Below are positions 11,142 to 22,812 of a stretch of 64,000 bases of DNA, in pieces. Location: NCBI GenBank assembly GCA_964017065.1, contig OZ024784.1, positions 15,791,152-15,855,151 on the forward strand. Direction: 5' to 3'. A program made the translations under genes and the position numbers. Under the pieces are notes generated by a model. That model was not told the origin of the DNA. It worked only from the letters and a program-made list of their open reading frames with translations, and did no database searches. Source of the stretch: Haliclona indistincta (Eukaryota; Porifera; Demospongiae; Haplosclerida; Chalinidae). Position 1 is the stretch's first letter; the number at the start of each line of letters is the position of its first letter.

Positions 11142-14100
11142 TCAGTACTGGTCCATTCCTGGTTGGTTGACGTGTGCCAGTACCTCATCATACACACTGC
11201 TCATCTGGTCCTGGTAGGAAGGAGTGAGGTGAGCAGGGAGATGAGAGAGGATCTTCATAGCAAGGCTGCACCATCTCTCAGCTTGTCTGTGCTGAGTAGT
11301 ACTGGGGAAAGCATGAAGAAGATCCTGTATTATGAGTAGGAATGAAGGCTACCTGTACAGGTGTATACCGGTGTTCCATACTTTAACCAACAACCACACT
11401 AGCTCCATCTCCGGAAACTAAGAGAAGCACGATATTATACACTGAAACATAATCCAAATACCTTAGTGCCGTTCTCAATTACTCTCAGGGCTTCGCTGAG
11501 CACAGTCCATGCCTCTTCAGTACTGGCCATGTCAGTAGCAGTCTCTCCTGCGATGTGCACCATTATTAGGCTGTGGTAGCAATGCCTAGGCAGTGACAAA
11601 GCAGCACCTTATAGCTCACAGCTTGCCTTATTATACTTACGCTAATCGATCACCATCAGGAGAAGTGACATGTGAGTGCAGCTCAATAGCTTTGTGGAGT
11701 GCTGCCTGGGCTAGTCTCTTGTGATTGATACTGCTACTAGTAGTGCTGTGACTGGCAGCTTGTAACACCAATGCTGGGAGAAACAGAGACTAAAGATATA
11801 TGTCTATGATGAGACTAAACATACAGACAATAGTGTGATTGAATTTCACTACAACTTCTCACCAGCAATAGTCTCATATATTTTAGGCTCCACATTGTCT
11901 ATTTGGCTGACTCTTTCCATAACACGACCAGCTTCAATGGAATGAAGAGAGAGCTGTGCCTCTAGCTCGTAGAGAATAAGCAAGGGAAGAGAAGGGTCAG
12001 ATGAAAAGGATGGAAGCAGTTGACAAAGATCCCGACATTTGTTGACGTGTGATAGAACTTGCTCCATGAGGTCACACTGAGAGAGAATTAATAGTGATAA
12101 AGACAGCCTTCATACCTTTTCCTGTTCACTGGTACGAGCAGCCTGTAGACAAGCAGCTGCTGACATCAACTGACATGTCTTTTGCCGAGAAATGTTTGTG
12201 TGGTCATTGGGTAAGATGGAACATAACTAAAACGAGTAAAGATATCAGAAGATAATAGTGAAGACCAATAGCTCACTTTGTAGCAAGCCTGAAAGGCACG
12301 TCTCATTTCATTGAAGTTATTTCCTGATTGTAGAGCGGCGTTCCAGGACACTTTCATGAACCATACACTCTCAGCCACCTTCTCTTCTTCCTTCAGCTCA
12401 GATAGGTACTGTTCTGCCTCCTCTACACAACCAAGCACTCTCTGAAGTGTGGAGCTAAGGCAGAAGGAGAAGAAAAGTTGATGATGAAAAGTTACGAGTG
12501 ATCAATAGCTCACAGTTGGTCTTCAGTGGATGCATCGTTCAGTTCAGTCAGCTTCAATCGTATTAGACACCTGAAGATCACGAGAGAGTGAGCTAAGAAA
12601 TTTAATCAGCTACTCACCTTAGAGATGTGAGTGCCTGTTGATTATTCACAGAATTTTTTGATATATGTTGCAATGCTTCTACAGCTAGTTCTTTATTGTT
12701 GCGCTGTTTGTGAATGGCACTGGATAACTTACTGTAGGTGATGCATGCCTAACCTCAAAAGCTAGTTGTGCAGCAAGAGAGAGCAATCCAGGAAGATCAT
12801 CAACACACTGGTCACCAGTAACCATTGCCTGGAGTGCTCGGATAGCTGATAATAGCATGTACCAGTGAGAAGGAATTGAATGATAAAGAGAAACTTACCA
12901 TTATCCCTTTCTCCCAATAACACAGCAACCTTGAAGGACAAGAAGTGAGTGTGTGGAGAGTCTGATTCCTGTTGTAGAGCTGACTGAACTGCTTCAGTAG
13001 CCTGAAGGGCACATCATGATGATCATCATGACTATACTACTACTACTGTCACCTTCTCATACTGTTTCAAAGCAATGTAGCACGCACAGCGATTTCTCTA
13101 CAAGAGTAGCAGAGTGAAGTAGAATGTAGTAGGCAAATACAGTATCTAACCTGTAGCTTGGCAACATTTTTGTCTCCAGAGCTGTGTTCTGGGAACAATG
13201 CTAGAGAATAACTGTACCACTGGAGAGCATCAGACCAGTCGGACAACTGGATGATAAGAGACGAAATTGTAAATGCAGATATCGTAATTTTGCTACTTGT
13301 TTTTAATTCACGATTATTATTTCTGAAAATCACAAAATGAATATTGAAAAGTGGCGAGTTAATGTGGTATATGAGTTGAGTGATACTATGGTTGGTGTTT
13401 TGATAAATGAATGAATGACAGGCTAATGCTGTTTCTTAGTTGCCTTCCCAGGGTCAGTTGATCCTTTGCTTTTTCTTGAACGCTTGACACCACCAGCACG
13501 GCAAGGCAGGCAGTAAGGGCTGTCCTTTGTCTCGATACCACCGATCCTGACTGAGATCGTCACTTTAGGAGGGCACGGTGGGTTGATTATGAAACTAGCA
13601 GACCACAACAATTGATCGCGTGTCTGGCGTATAGTCACAGGACAAATTCGACCAAAAGATAAAGATGCTTTCACATCAATACCAAAGTCAACGTTCGGAT
13701 CAACTGCTTCAGCAACATGCTTGAGAGATACCAGGAAATCATTGCTACCTAACTGAGCGAAACGAGGCATTGTAATGATCACATTGTCAACTAGAGAAGT
13801 GTCCACAGCCTTACTTCTCAGAGGGTTGAAATTGGACAATACCGTAGACCACTGAGATTTTCTCACAAGAGATTTGTCAGATGGTAGTGTGGCGAGCATC
13901 TCAAACTGTTCTGTGACCAGCTTGCTAGTTGTGGCAAGGTCAGTGCTGCTGGCTGAGGAAAGAAGCTGTTGAGAAAATGCGAGTGCACTTGCAATGCGGG
14001 TGCGCGAGAGTATGAACTCTTCTTTTTGAGCTGACAGCTGCTTTGTATGTGAAGAGCTAACAATAGTCATGTCTAAGGCAAGAGATGTTTTGTGATGGCG

Positions 14101-17013
14101 CAGTTGTGTATTCTGTGCTTCTAGAGCTGCAATGCGTGATTGATTTGCAGAAATGCACTTATCAAAAAATCGACGAGCTTCACGATTGTAAAAAGCTAAC
14201 TTCTCCTGCTCTGCTCGGCTTTCTTTATTGATATGCTTCAGGACGGCCTGGAGTTCGGTATCCTTCCTTGTTATGCTGGTTGATAGATTTTCCACCTTTT
14301 CCATTAGTTCACTTGTGACATCCTTTACGAAGGCATAGTCATGCTGCTTGTGAGTGACAATAGTGCAGTCTCGACAGATGGCCTCCTGGCAGGTCCTGCA
14401 GTACAGCTTCAGTTCCTCTCCATCATGTTCTGTGCAGTAGTGTTTCTGGCTCAGCTGTGTAATCCCTCCACTCTTGATTTCTGATATTGAAACGGTATTG
14501 TGGTTCTTTGTGGATCGCTGTTTCTGATGAAGAGTGGTACAGTCCTTACACAAGTAGAAGTTACAGTCAAGACACTTGCTAGCAGCAGGGTTGTCGTCGG
14601 TCTCATTTTCACATTTGTTGGGCACGCCCAGTGCAGGATCAGAGAGTGACGAGAATTCCACTACATTAGCGACAGTGAAGTTGGTAGAGAATCCACTCAC
14701 GCCAGTTGAAGGAAGATTGTGTTTGGCACCACATGTTGGACATCGAAGGACGGCGCCTGATCTTGATAACCCCTCTAAGCACTCTTCACAGAACGTATGA
14801 AAGCAGGGAAGTATCTTTGGCGCCTTTGCTCGCTTGAATAGCTCCATACAGATTGTACATGCATTCGGGCAAGCGCCAGGAGTCTTGCATCTTTGATACC
14901 TCCTTTGGTAGGGACTGTCATGCTCGACGGCGTCGAAGTTTATCACAATCGGAGAAGTAGACTGCCGTGAGGACGCCATTTCAGTAGCACAGCTGCTGGC
15001 AACGAACCACGTGGCGACCCGCGGCCGCCTTTAGAGAGGGCGTGAACGATTTTTTACGCGCGCAAATTAAATTTTGTACTGTAGAAAAGTACTTACCTCA
15101 AATGCTTTTGCTGCTTGTTCCCACAGTATGTAGTGCAGCTGGTTGATTGCTGCATTACCAGTACTGAAATTATCGCCACGAACATGAGCTGAAAAGAAAT
15201 GTATCAATGAAATTACAAACGAAAAACTAACAAGTGATGCACTCTTCCACTAAGCCTTTAGCATCAACAGTAGCTCCTTTCTCAAGCAACAAACCCTAAG
15301 GACAAGAATGCTACACATGACACCTCTTTCATTCTCTCACCAGGTGGAGAAGGTGTATGCTAAGCAAATCAGGTGAGTGCTTGTACTTTTGTTTCAGCAG
15401 AGTAATGCCAGCCACAGCAAGGTCATGCCTGGGAGTGATAATAGCTACACATGTACTGGGAACAATGGAATACATGCCTGTTATACTGAGAGGCAATCCT
15501 AATAGCAACGGAAGCCATCTCTACACTAATATCAGGATGAGTTAGAGTATCATCAAGTGCTGTGTGAAGGAGATTGACATACGATACTCTCTCTGTCCCA
15601 CACGCACTCACTTGATGCTAGCCGTTCACTGTCAGGCATGTACTGCAAGAGCATTCGTATCTTTAACAATAAACCAGACGGATGAGAGTGCTCTGAGTTG
15701 GCTAAACCTATCAGAATCATTAACTAAAGTAATCATCAGAATATGCTCCAACACTGACCAACAGCATTGAGAGCTCGCTGCCACTTTGTTGCTCCATCCC
15801 ACTCGAGAAGAGAATTAGCAAGAAGTCGAAGAGTGCGTGCCTGGTCACTATGTTTCACCACCAAGCACTAAATCAGAAAGCTAAGTTTACCTGTTTTACT
15901 GCTCCAACATTCTGTGTTGTTTGACCAATATCATAGCTCTCCCTAAAACAAAGAGTGATCACTTGATTGCTGACAGCATCATTCTCTCACTTGAGCCAGT
16001 TGACAGCATGCTCATATTTTCCACGCTGGAACAAATCTAGACCACAGTTATAGCACAGCATGGCAAGGTAGCTAGCCTGCTGTGATAAGCATTGAATAAA
16101 AAAATGTGGTAAGAAAATTTGAGTACTTCTTTGTTCAGTTCAGAGAGAAGTTGTCGTGCCTCTTGAGCAGCTAGTAGTCCTTCCTCTGCCTGGTTGAGTG
16201 CTATATACTGCAGAGAGACATTGGTGAGATTTAGAGAGAAGCTGTTGATTACCGCTTCAGCTTTACAGCACAGTATTCTAAACAACAGCTTCACACAGTC
16301 TTGTTGTTGACTTATTGATGGATGGTCCTTACTGAGTTTCATCCAGCACTGAAGAATACAGAGAAGAGGTATATTTATGAGCTGGAATAACTAGTACCTG
16401 GTGAGCCAGGCTGAGAGTTGTTTCAGCCATAACAGCATTTTCAGCATCTATATTAAAATAAAGTTAGAACATACAGGAACACGCTGACTGAATTACCTAA
16501 CCAAGCTCTACTTGTTTTAATAGCCATCTGAAAATGAGAATAGCAGGTGAATAACAGTCAATCGACTAACTGTAATTTGCTTCTTAAGTCCTTGTTGTGA
16601 GGATTGCGAAGGAGTGAAAAGAAGGACAACACTGCAGGCCACTTGACGCACTACACACACATTATAATGATTGTATAATACCAGGATTTTCACATACACT
16701 TTGCATTGAGACTGAGTGAGAGTGTGTTTGCTGATTTGAGAGTGACCACTTTGTTCCAGAGACTCACGCCACAGCCATGCAACTGTGTGGCAGAAGAAGA
16801 GCTACATATAGCAGAGGGCGAGGAGTGAAGGTGCTGAAGTTGCTGTATAGCTTTGTCAGCAAGCAGTGACATTTCTTCATCTTCACAACTACTGGACAAT
16901 TCACCTAGCAGACCTAAAGAAATGATACTCCTCTTACAATACTGCTAGCTACTTGTCTGACCTTGTAAACTAGTAGTGAACCGAGCAGCAGCTTCTGTAG
17001 CCTCCAGCTCCAT
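11142..17013 (-). CDS. TEX11: TEX11/SPO22/ZIP4-type meiotic TPR protein
   Basis: Many-exon gene; I could follow about 20 exons. The first is 17013-16962 (MELEATEAAARFTTSLQ), then 16913-16698, 16650-16571, 16527-16497 and 16447-16398, joining in frame. Diagnostic segments shared with TEX11 include WEQAAKAFE / LSDWSDALQWYSYSL / NVAKLQRNRCACY, VWFMKVSWNAALQSGNN, LYELEAQLSLHS ... PKIYETIAG, FPEMELVWLLVKVWNTGI and AERWCSLAMKILSHL near the C-terminus. The stop is at 11142-11144. The family builds a TPR superhelix that scaffolds the ZMM crossover complex on meiotic chromosomes, so this gene is probably germline-expressed. One intron, between the WEQAAKAFE exon (about 15110-15190) and the LSDWSDALQWY exon (about 13150-13250), contains the whole TRIM-like gene. 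A CACGTG at 17092-17097 lies 79 bases upstream of the start. Confidence 0.88.
13423..14979 (-). CDS. TRIM-like RING/B-box protein, single exon, nested in TEX11 intron
   Basis: 518 residues without introns. A RING finger (CTICMELFKR, CFHTFCEECLEG, CPTCG; residues about 41-85) is followed by a B-box1-like finger (about 122-150: CENETDD, CLDCNFYLCKDC) and a canonical B-box2 (CTEHDGEELKLYCRTCQEAICRDC; about 182-225). A coiled coil runs over about 230-340. The last 100 residues end in VTISVRIGGIETKDSPY, which resembles the closing strands of a filamin-type immunoglobulin repeat, as in TRIM45/TRIM71. Such proteins are usually E3 ubiquitin ligases; the substrate is unknown. It lies on the same strand as its host gene and has a CACGTG 29 bases upstream of its start (15008-15013), so it may have its own promoter. 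The intronless state suggests a retrogene origin, not proven. Confidence 0.85.
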   Translation of the reverse strand: MASSRQSTSPIVINFDAVEHDSPYQRRYQRCKTPGACPNACTICMELFKRAKAPKILPCFHTFCEECLEGLSRSGAVLRCPTCGAKHNLPSTGVSGFSTNFTVANVVEFSSLSDPALGVPNKCENETDDNPAASKCLDCNFYLCKDCTTLHQKQRSTKNHNTVSISEIKSGGITQLSQKHYCTEHDGEELKLYCRTCQEAICRDCTIVTHKQHDYAFVKDVTSELMEKVENLSTSITRKDTELQAVLKHINKESRAEQEKLAFYNREARRFFDKCISANQSRIAALEAQNTQLRHHKTSLALDMTIVSSSHTKQLSAQKEEFILSRTRIASALAFSQQLLSSASSTDLATTSKLVTEQFEMLATLPSDKSLVRKSQWSTVLSNFNPLRSKAVDTSLVDNVIITMPRFAQLGSNDFLVSLKHVAEAVDPNVDFGIDVKASLSFGRICPVTIRQTRDQLLWSASFIINPPCPPKVTISVRIGGIETKDSPYCLPCRAGGVKRSRKSKGSTDPGKATKKQH

Positions 17014-17215
17014 AGTACTGTCCTCGACTGTCTCAGACTCCCAGGCACACGCGCTGCAGCTGGCACGATTTTCGCGCGCGCGGGCCGAGCACACGTGGAA
17101 TTATGTCTCTGATGTCAGTATACACTGTACAATAATAATTTTAATTTCAAGTAACATGATACAACTTCTTGTTAGATTGTATGATAAAAATAAATGACAC
17201 ACTGCCACACATTAT

Positions 17216-20200
17216 TTAAAGGACCTCCCACTCATCAAGGGTAACCGTCTTTTCAAGATCCTTGCTGCCCCGACCAGGGTATGTTCCACTCCTACTCCTA
17301 CTTGATCTTCTCACACACACAGGCATCACTTTTACCTGCTGCTTAAGAACAGATCCACGCTCATCAATTACTAAAAGATGACCATTGCCAGTTAATGATA
17401 GTTTTTCGAATTTGCCAGGAACATGTCTCCAGTAGTCTCCTGTTGGATTAGAATCTGATACTCCATGTCGTGCGAGAAGGCTTCCTGATGGCGTGAGAGT
17501 GAATACTTTACTATTTGCTGCTGCTAGCTGCTTAGCTTGTTCTCCAGGTACTAGTTCCCACTGAGTGCCAACAGGAAAATCACTAGTCACTCCGATCCGT
17601 GCATATGCGTTATTATTCTTGTCACATGCCCACACAATCAGATCATCTGGACTGATTGCTATCTGTACAAAAGGCTGTGCATTGCCATCTACTGGTATCC
17701 AGGCTGGAGCCATGCCAGTACCAGGCTCACGAGGATGAATTCCAAACCGAAAGTGAATGTGACCAAGATGATCTAGTGCCCATGCCACACGGTTCCCAAT
17801 AGCTAGTTTAACTACACTCAAGTTTTGCATGTGTGTGCCAAGCTCTATGTAGTCCCAAGAGATGCCATGCGGCATGCTAGATGTAATACTCTGTCGTGAC
17901 CAGATCTGCTGTTTACTAACAACCCAGAGAGCAGAAGAAGATGCAGCCACGTTAGTGACCTTTCCTTGACACTCAACATGCTCTGTTCTGGTGTTCGATG
18001 GCACACAGCATAGCTCTCCATCATCCCGTACAACCCATGGTGCAATGTGGCCTGCTTCCACTTGGCTCCAAATACTGAGGTCAAAGATCTCATCCTCGCA
18101 AATTTTCTCATAGCTAAATCCCGTAGCATTGCCCCAACATGCGTGTAGTTGACTGTCGGATGTTAAGACACAAACACCAGACTTCATGCAAGCAGATATT
18201 CCAAGCAAACGATGTGAAAGTCCTGCTGATATACGTGAGGACATTGACATTAGCAGACTGCCAGTATTAGATCGTTCTATTGACATGAACTTCAATAAAG
18301 AGTCAGTCGGTGAAGAAGCTGGCGTCTTGGAGATAGTGGAGTGTGTGGTTTCCCACCATTGGCCAGAGCCAGAGGGCTCATGAGAGGATGCCCCAAAGTG
18401 GAAGAATAATCTACTGTGTAAATTTACACCCCAGACTATACCAGATGCTGTGACACTGACTGCTGCTAGTAAAGGTGCCTTGCCAACCTTTGCCCATCCT
18501 TCCCCAATTGGAATAGAACCAGTGATTCCTTCTCTGACATACGATTTGCCAGCAGCATCAAGAGCCCAAACAATGCTGTCACAACAGGCAATCTGGGTAA
18601 AACACAAAGGATGAGTTGGGATTTCCCGCCATACAGAACCATCGGGAAGACCCTCGGACACTTCTTTCCTATAGAAGACCTTGCCATCTAACATTAACAT
18701 CCAGATAGCATTCTCATCACAGGCGATCATCTTTACTTGTCTCTTCATTGGTGTGTTCTTGGTTAGATTCTTCCATGTAGATCCAGACTGATTGAGATCG
18801 CTGATGCCAAGACGTGCATATGCATGTCCATTGTACACACCCCAAACAATTTTACCAGAGGAAGAGGAGGAGATAAGGTTCATAGGATGCTTCACCGGTT
18901 CCCACCTGAGACGTCTGTTGTCTGGTCTGCTCCAAAAGACGGACCCTTTTAGGTCAGTGATCCAAAGTGATGTATTTGACAGGCACACACACTGCACATG
19001 ACCACCGGGTATTGGAATTGGTGACCATATATCACCATTGTATGAAACACTGTCGGCACACATTGCTGGATCATCTATCACTGGTTTGTCTTCTGCTTCA
19101 TCTTCCTTAGGCGAGACAAAAGATGTCATGATACGAGACCTGCGATGAGGCGGGAGAGCATCAGCAGGGTTTGATTGCTTAGTCTGCTTCACCAGATCTC
19201 CTAACATGTTGTAGAAACCTGATTCAACACGTGTCATTCTATGCGATATCTTCTTCTTTTCTTCCTCTTCATCCACATCCTCATCTGAGTCAAAATGATG
19301 GAGAGCTAAGTGTTCTTCTAGATCCTCGTCCATGCTGCTTTCTGATAGAGTATTCGACAGTTCTTGATCATGGCTGCTAGCTGATACATTCTGCTCATCT
19401 TTCTGTCCCGGTAATTGTGCCTGAGTAGGTGATTCTTCTTCCTCGTTCTCTTCTTTCAGTGCATAGGCTCTTCGTCGTTGAATGAATGGAGTATGCTGGT
19501 CTGTTTTTTCGTCCACCTCTTTTACCTCTTCTTTAACAGTCAACAGACACTCGTCATAAGGCAATTCCTCTTCATTCTTTCTTTCATCGCTTTTCTCATT
19601 TGCAGGAACATTTTCTACCTCATCCTCATTGCTTTCACTTTGTTTCTCCGTCACGTTCACTATATTTTCTTCGCATTCTATTGTCTCATTTGCTGTATCA
19701 GCTTCTTTCTCTACAAGGCATTCTTTTTCTTTGAGGTCATCTTCACCAATTTCAGCGTCATCACAAGTTGTGACAACTGGAGGTAAAAGCTCTGAAGAAC
19801 TCTCATTGACAGATGTAACAGAGACTGGTTTGGTATCTTCAAGCTTCTCCTCTTCTTCTACTGCTTCGTGTAAGCGTTCAATTGAACTGTGTGTGCCTAT
19901 GAAAACAGTTGAAAATACAGTAGTGAGCTAGTGAACACTGATAATGAATAGATTATACTGATAATAATTGAGTAAAGGTGTTGCTTACTAGATGATGGAG
20001 TGAGTTTGTGTCTTTTCTTTCGTCTCTTAGTCTTGTTTCGTTTGGTTTTTGAAACAGACTGTACAACAAGGTCATCTTCATCTGCTACTTCAGCCATCTT
20101 TGTCCTCCGCAGTGTCTCCTCTTCTGATACCACACGAGTGACAGCCAACTAATGTACAGAAAATAAACGTGTGATTGTAACGGGACATGATAATTCTCTG

Positions 20201-22697
20201 GAAGCTTACAAGAGGTGACTGCTCTGATACAGTTGTGCTAGGCTCCTGCTGAGGTGATTTAGGACGTATGAGCTGTTCACTGACAGAGGTCAGCTTGGTC
20301 TTGAACTCGGCTACTTGTTGACCAATCTTGATGTTCCGTGCCCTCACAAACAGACTGGGGCTACTGGCTGCCTGTATATCCTGAGTCTTGGGTTCTCTGT
20401 TCTCTGCCTCTTCATCTTGTTCACAATCTTCAGTGGTAGTCTTCAAGTCGCTGTCGGTGGATACGGTCTCATTTTGACTATAAGCAACACTGTCATCCAT
20501 CGTGGTGATAGGACCATCTTTCTCTACATCATCTTCCTCCTTATTATCTGTCTCATTTGTCAGTGCAGCTATTTCCTCATCGTCGGGATTTGTGACAACA
20601 AGAGCAGGGAACTCTTGATTATTTTCAGACTGACTCTCCTCCTTTGTATCTTCTGCTGTCAACTCCTCATCGGCCACCACTTTCTCTTCTGGTTCATCAT
20701 CTGCAATTGGTTTGATTTCCTCCATTATCGATTCTTCCTTATTGTTTATAACTTCTTCCTCTATCACTTCCCTTTTCTCTTCAACAGGCGAGGGTTGGGG
20801 CACATCAATTGGCTCTTCTGCTGGCACAGATAATTTCACTATTTTTCTCTGGTGCCCCTTACACAGCAGGTACACATTCCCTCTATCAGTAGCCATGTCT
20901 ACTATACCCTGTCCAAGCGATATACCACCTATGCAGGTAAGTGACTGTGGCTCTAAGACTAGTACAGTGTTCTCATGTGAAGCAACCACCCATTCATCAC
21001 CAAGTGGCTGAATTGAAGACAGCTGCCATGATGATCGGAGTACAAGAGGAAGAAACACACCACCAAACAGTGGTATGACAGGATGTGAATGATCCAAGAG
21101 AACATCCTTGTACTTGGCAGTGGACAAGACCTATGAATAGAATAAACACAATGAACAGTGATTGCTGGCACGATTCAATAAAGACTAACACAGTGCCAAC
21201 ATAATGTTGGTATCAGCTTTTAGAGATCCAATTTGAATGTAAAGCATTATACTAACCTTTCCTTGGTTATCTGTTAGCCATAATCTTAAACCTGGTCGAC
21301 CAACTACTGCTTCACCTGAAGATGGTAAAAAACAACCTCCATATTCACCGGGCTTTCTAGGGCGGGAACCAACCTAGAGGTGAAATAGTGAGAGAAGAAG
21401 GTGCTTACTATTAGTAAACATGATTGTCCCTAGTACACATCATTGCACTACTCTCCATGTATGTACTGTTCTGAAATATGGGAATTTTGTAGAAGACAAT
21501 CCCCATTTGTGTATTGTATTTAGTAGCATAAACAAAATCCTTGTGACTAAACTAAAGAAAATGAGTCGGGAAGGAATGTGCATTGACAGTATGTCGATTA
21601 TGAATTCCTTTACTGTACTAAAATGTTATCATTCACAAAATATTTCACCAAATGCCTCAGATAAGAACTAACTTGAGTTGAAGCTCCAGTGTCTGTGTTG
21701 ACGAGAAGAGGGAGGTTGAGAGTGGAGACTAGAAGATGGGGAGTGGAGTAGCTCAGTGATGTGACCCGAGAGCCACATTCCAGGAGCGGTGAAATATCAA
21801 GATGAGCCTGAATCAAAACATAGTGGAAAAATAAACAATCAGACAGGTCCTTTCCTAAGCTACTTTTTAAACACACACCCACGTTTGCATAATGTGGTTA
21901 ATATACCTTTTCTTTGTTAAATGCAAACGATAGAAGCTTTCCTGATGCGTAACCAACAAACAATTTATCACCATTGTCATTCCACAATATAGCAGTAACT
22001 GGACTACTGTCTCTCTCCTTCACATGATGTGACTTGACCTGAATTATGAAGAGGAATGCATAAGGACGTGTAGAAAGTAAATAGCTAATGAAGAAGACTA
22101 AGACAATGCAAGTTAGCTTGAGGAGTAGACATGAATGGTACATGTACTTACATGAGTTCTGTGAATGTCGGTTACAATCAACAATCCGTCCGATAAGCCC
22201 AAAGCAAAAAAACTATGTGCACTGCACAATCTCACCCTCTTGACAGCTGACCTAGACTCCTTTTATGAGAAGCAAGCAACACATAAACATATTGCATACA
22301 CAAGTGGAGACTGGAAATATAATATGCATGCATGTGCACAGGTACATTATAAGGTTACACTCACACTAAGCTCTCTAAGGACCCTCTTTGCTGCAGTGTC
22401 AATTACCCTGACATAGCCCTGTTCAGAGCCAACTGCAAGCAGGTCACCACACGCGTGTAGACACGTGTATTCCACACGCTGTCTGAAGAGTCCAATCTCA
22501 CCAGGCAAGAGAGTGTTCACGACCAGTAGCTGGTCTTGCTCGCTGACAACACTTGCCGTCATTGCTGTTGGATTAGAAAACGAACACAATGACACAATGA
22601 GCATGAAAACAAGAGAAGGTAAGAAAGTAGAGGTGAGAAAGACATATAGCTGACCGTGGATGGTGGACGACTTGCTTCTCTTGGGTAGGCGTGGCAA
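17216..22697 (-). CDS. TECPR2: TECPR2, WD40 and tectonin-repeat protein
   Basis: Exon 1 is 22697-22655 and exon 2 22564-22365. Further exons run through about 22255-22150, 22040-21905, 21805-21670, 21375-21255, 21130-20205, 20150-19990 and the large last exon about 19900-17216. The N-terminal third is a WD40 propeller (ACGDLLAVGSEQGYVRVID, SPVTAILWNDNGDKLFVGY, then a PRKPGEYGGCFLP segment that matches human TECPR2). A long acidic Glu/Asp/Ser-rich linker follows. The last exon carries tectonin repeats with the repeated Trp-rich core (WGVNLHSRLFFHFG, WALDHLGHIHFRFGI, WACDKNNNAYARIGV) and ends RSRSGTYPGRGSKDLEKTV. TECPR2 binds ATG8-family proteins and supports ER exit sites and autophagosome-lysosome traffic. 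Human TECPR2 has the same order and similar length. The gene is head-to-head with LRRK copy A. Confidence 0.9.
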
Positions 22698-22812
22698 TCT
22701 TATTTTAGAAAGGAGGCGTTACCGAGCTGGCGCATGTGACCGTGTGACCTTAAATCGTTGTCGCATTTGCCAGCTGAGCTCTCAGCTTGTTCTAGCTGTG
22801 AAAGCGAGAGCA
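22698..22812. promoter_or_regulatory. Divergent promoter (TECPR2 / LRRK copy A)
   Basis: 115 bases between opposed start codons. It lacks the CACGTG palindrome found in several other divergent promoters here but has CATGTGACC and GTGTGACC near 22734-22748. Confidence 0.5.

Noticed and set aside
11034..11339. Plus-strand open frame of 101 codons after PSMG3
   Set aside because: It is antisense to the last TEX11 exons, whose minus-strand translation matches the TEX11 C-terminus.
20315..20833. Plus-strand open frame of 172 codons
   Set aside because: Antisense shadow of the acidic, Glu/Asp-rich TECPR2 linker; hydrophobic composition is the expected mirror of GA-rich codons.
22660..22812. In-frame upstream ATG extending LRRK copy A by 51 residues
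   Set aside because: It would overlap TECPR2 exon 1 and adds a non-conserved Arg-rich stretch; the ATG at 22813 sits directly before the ankyrin repeats.
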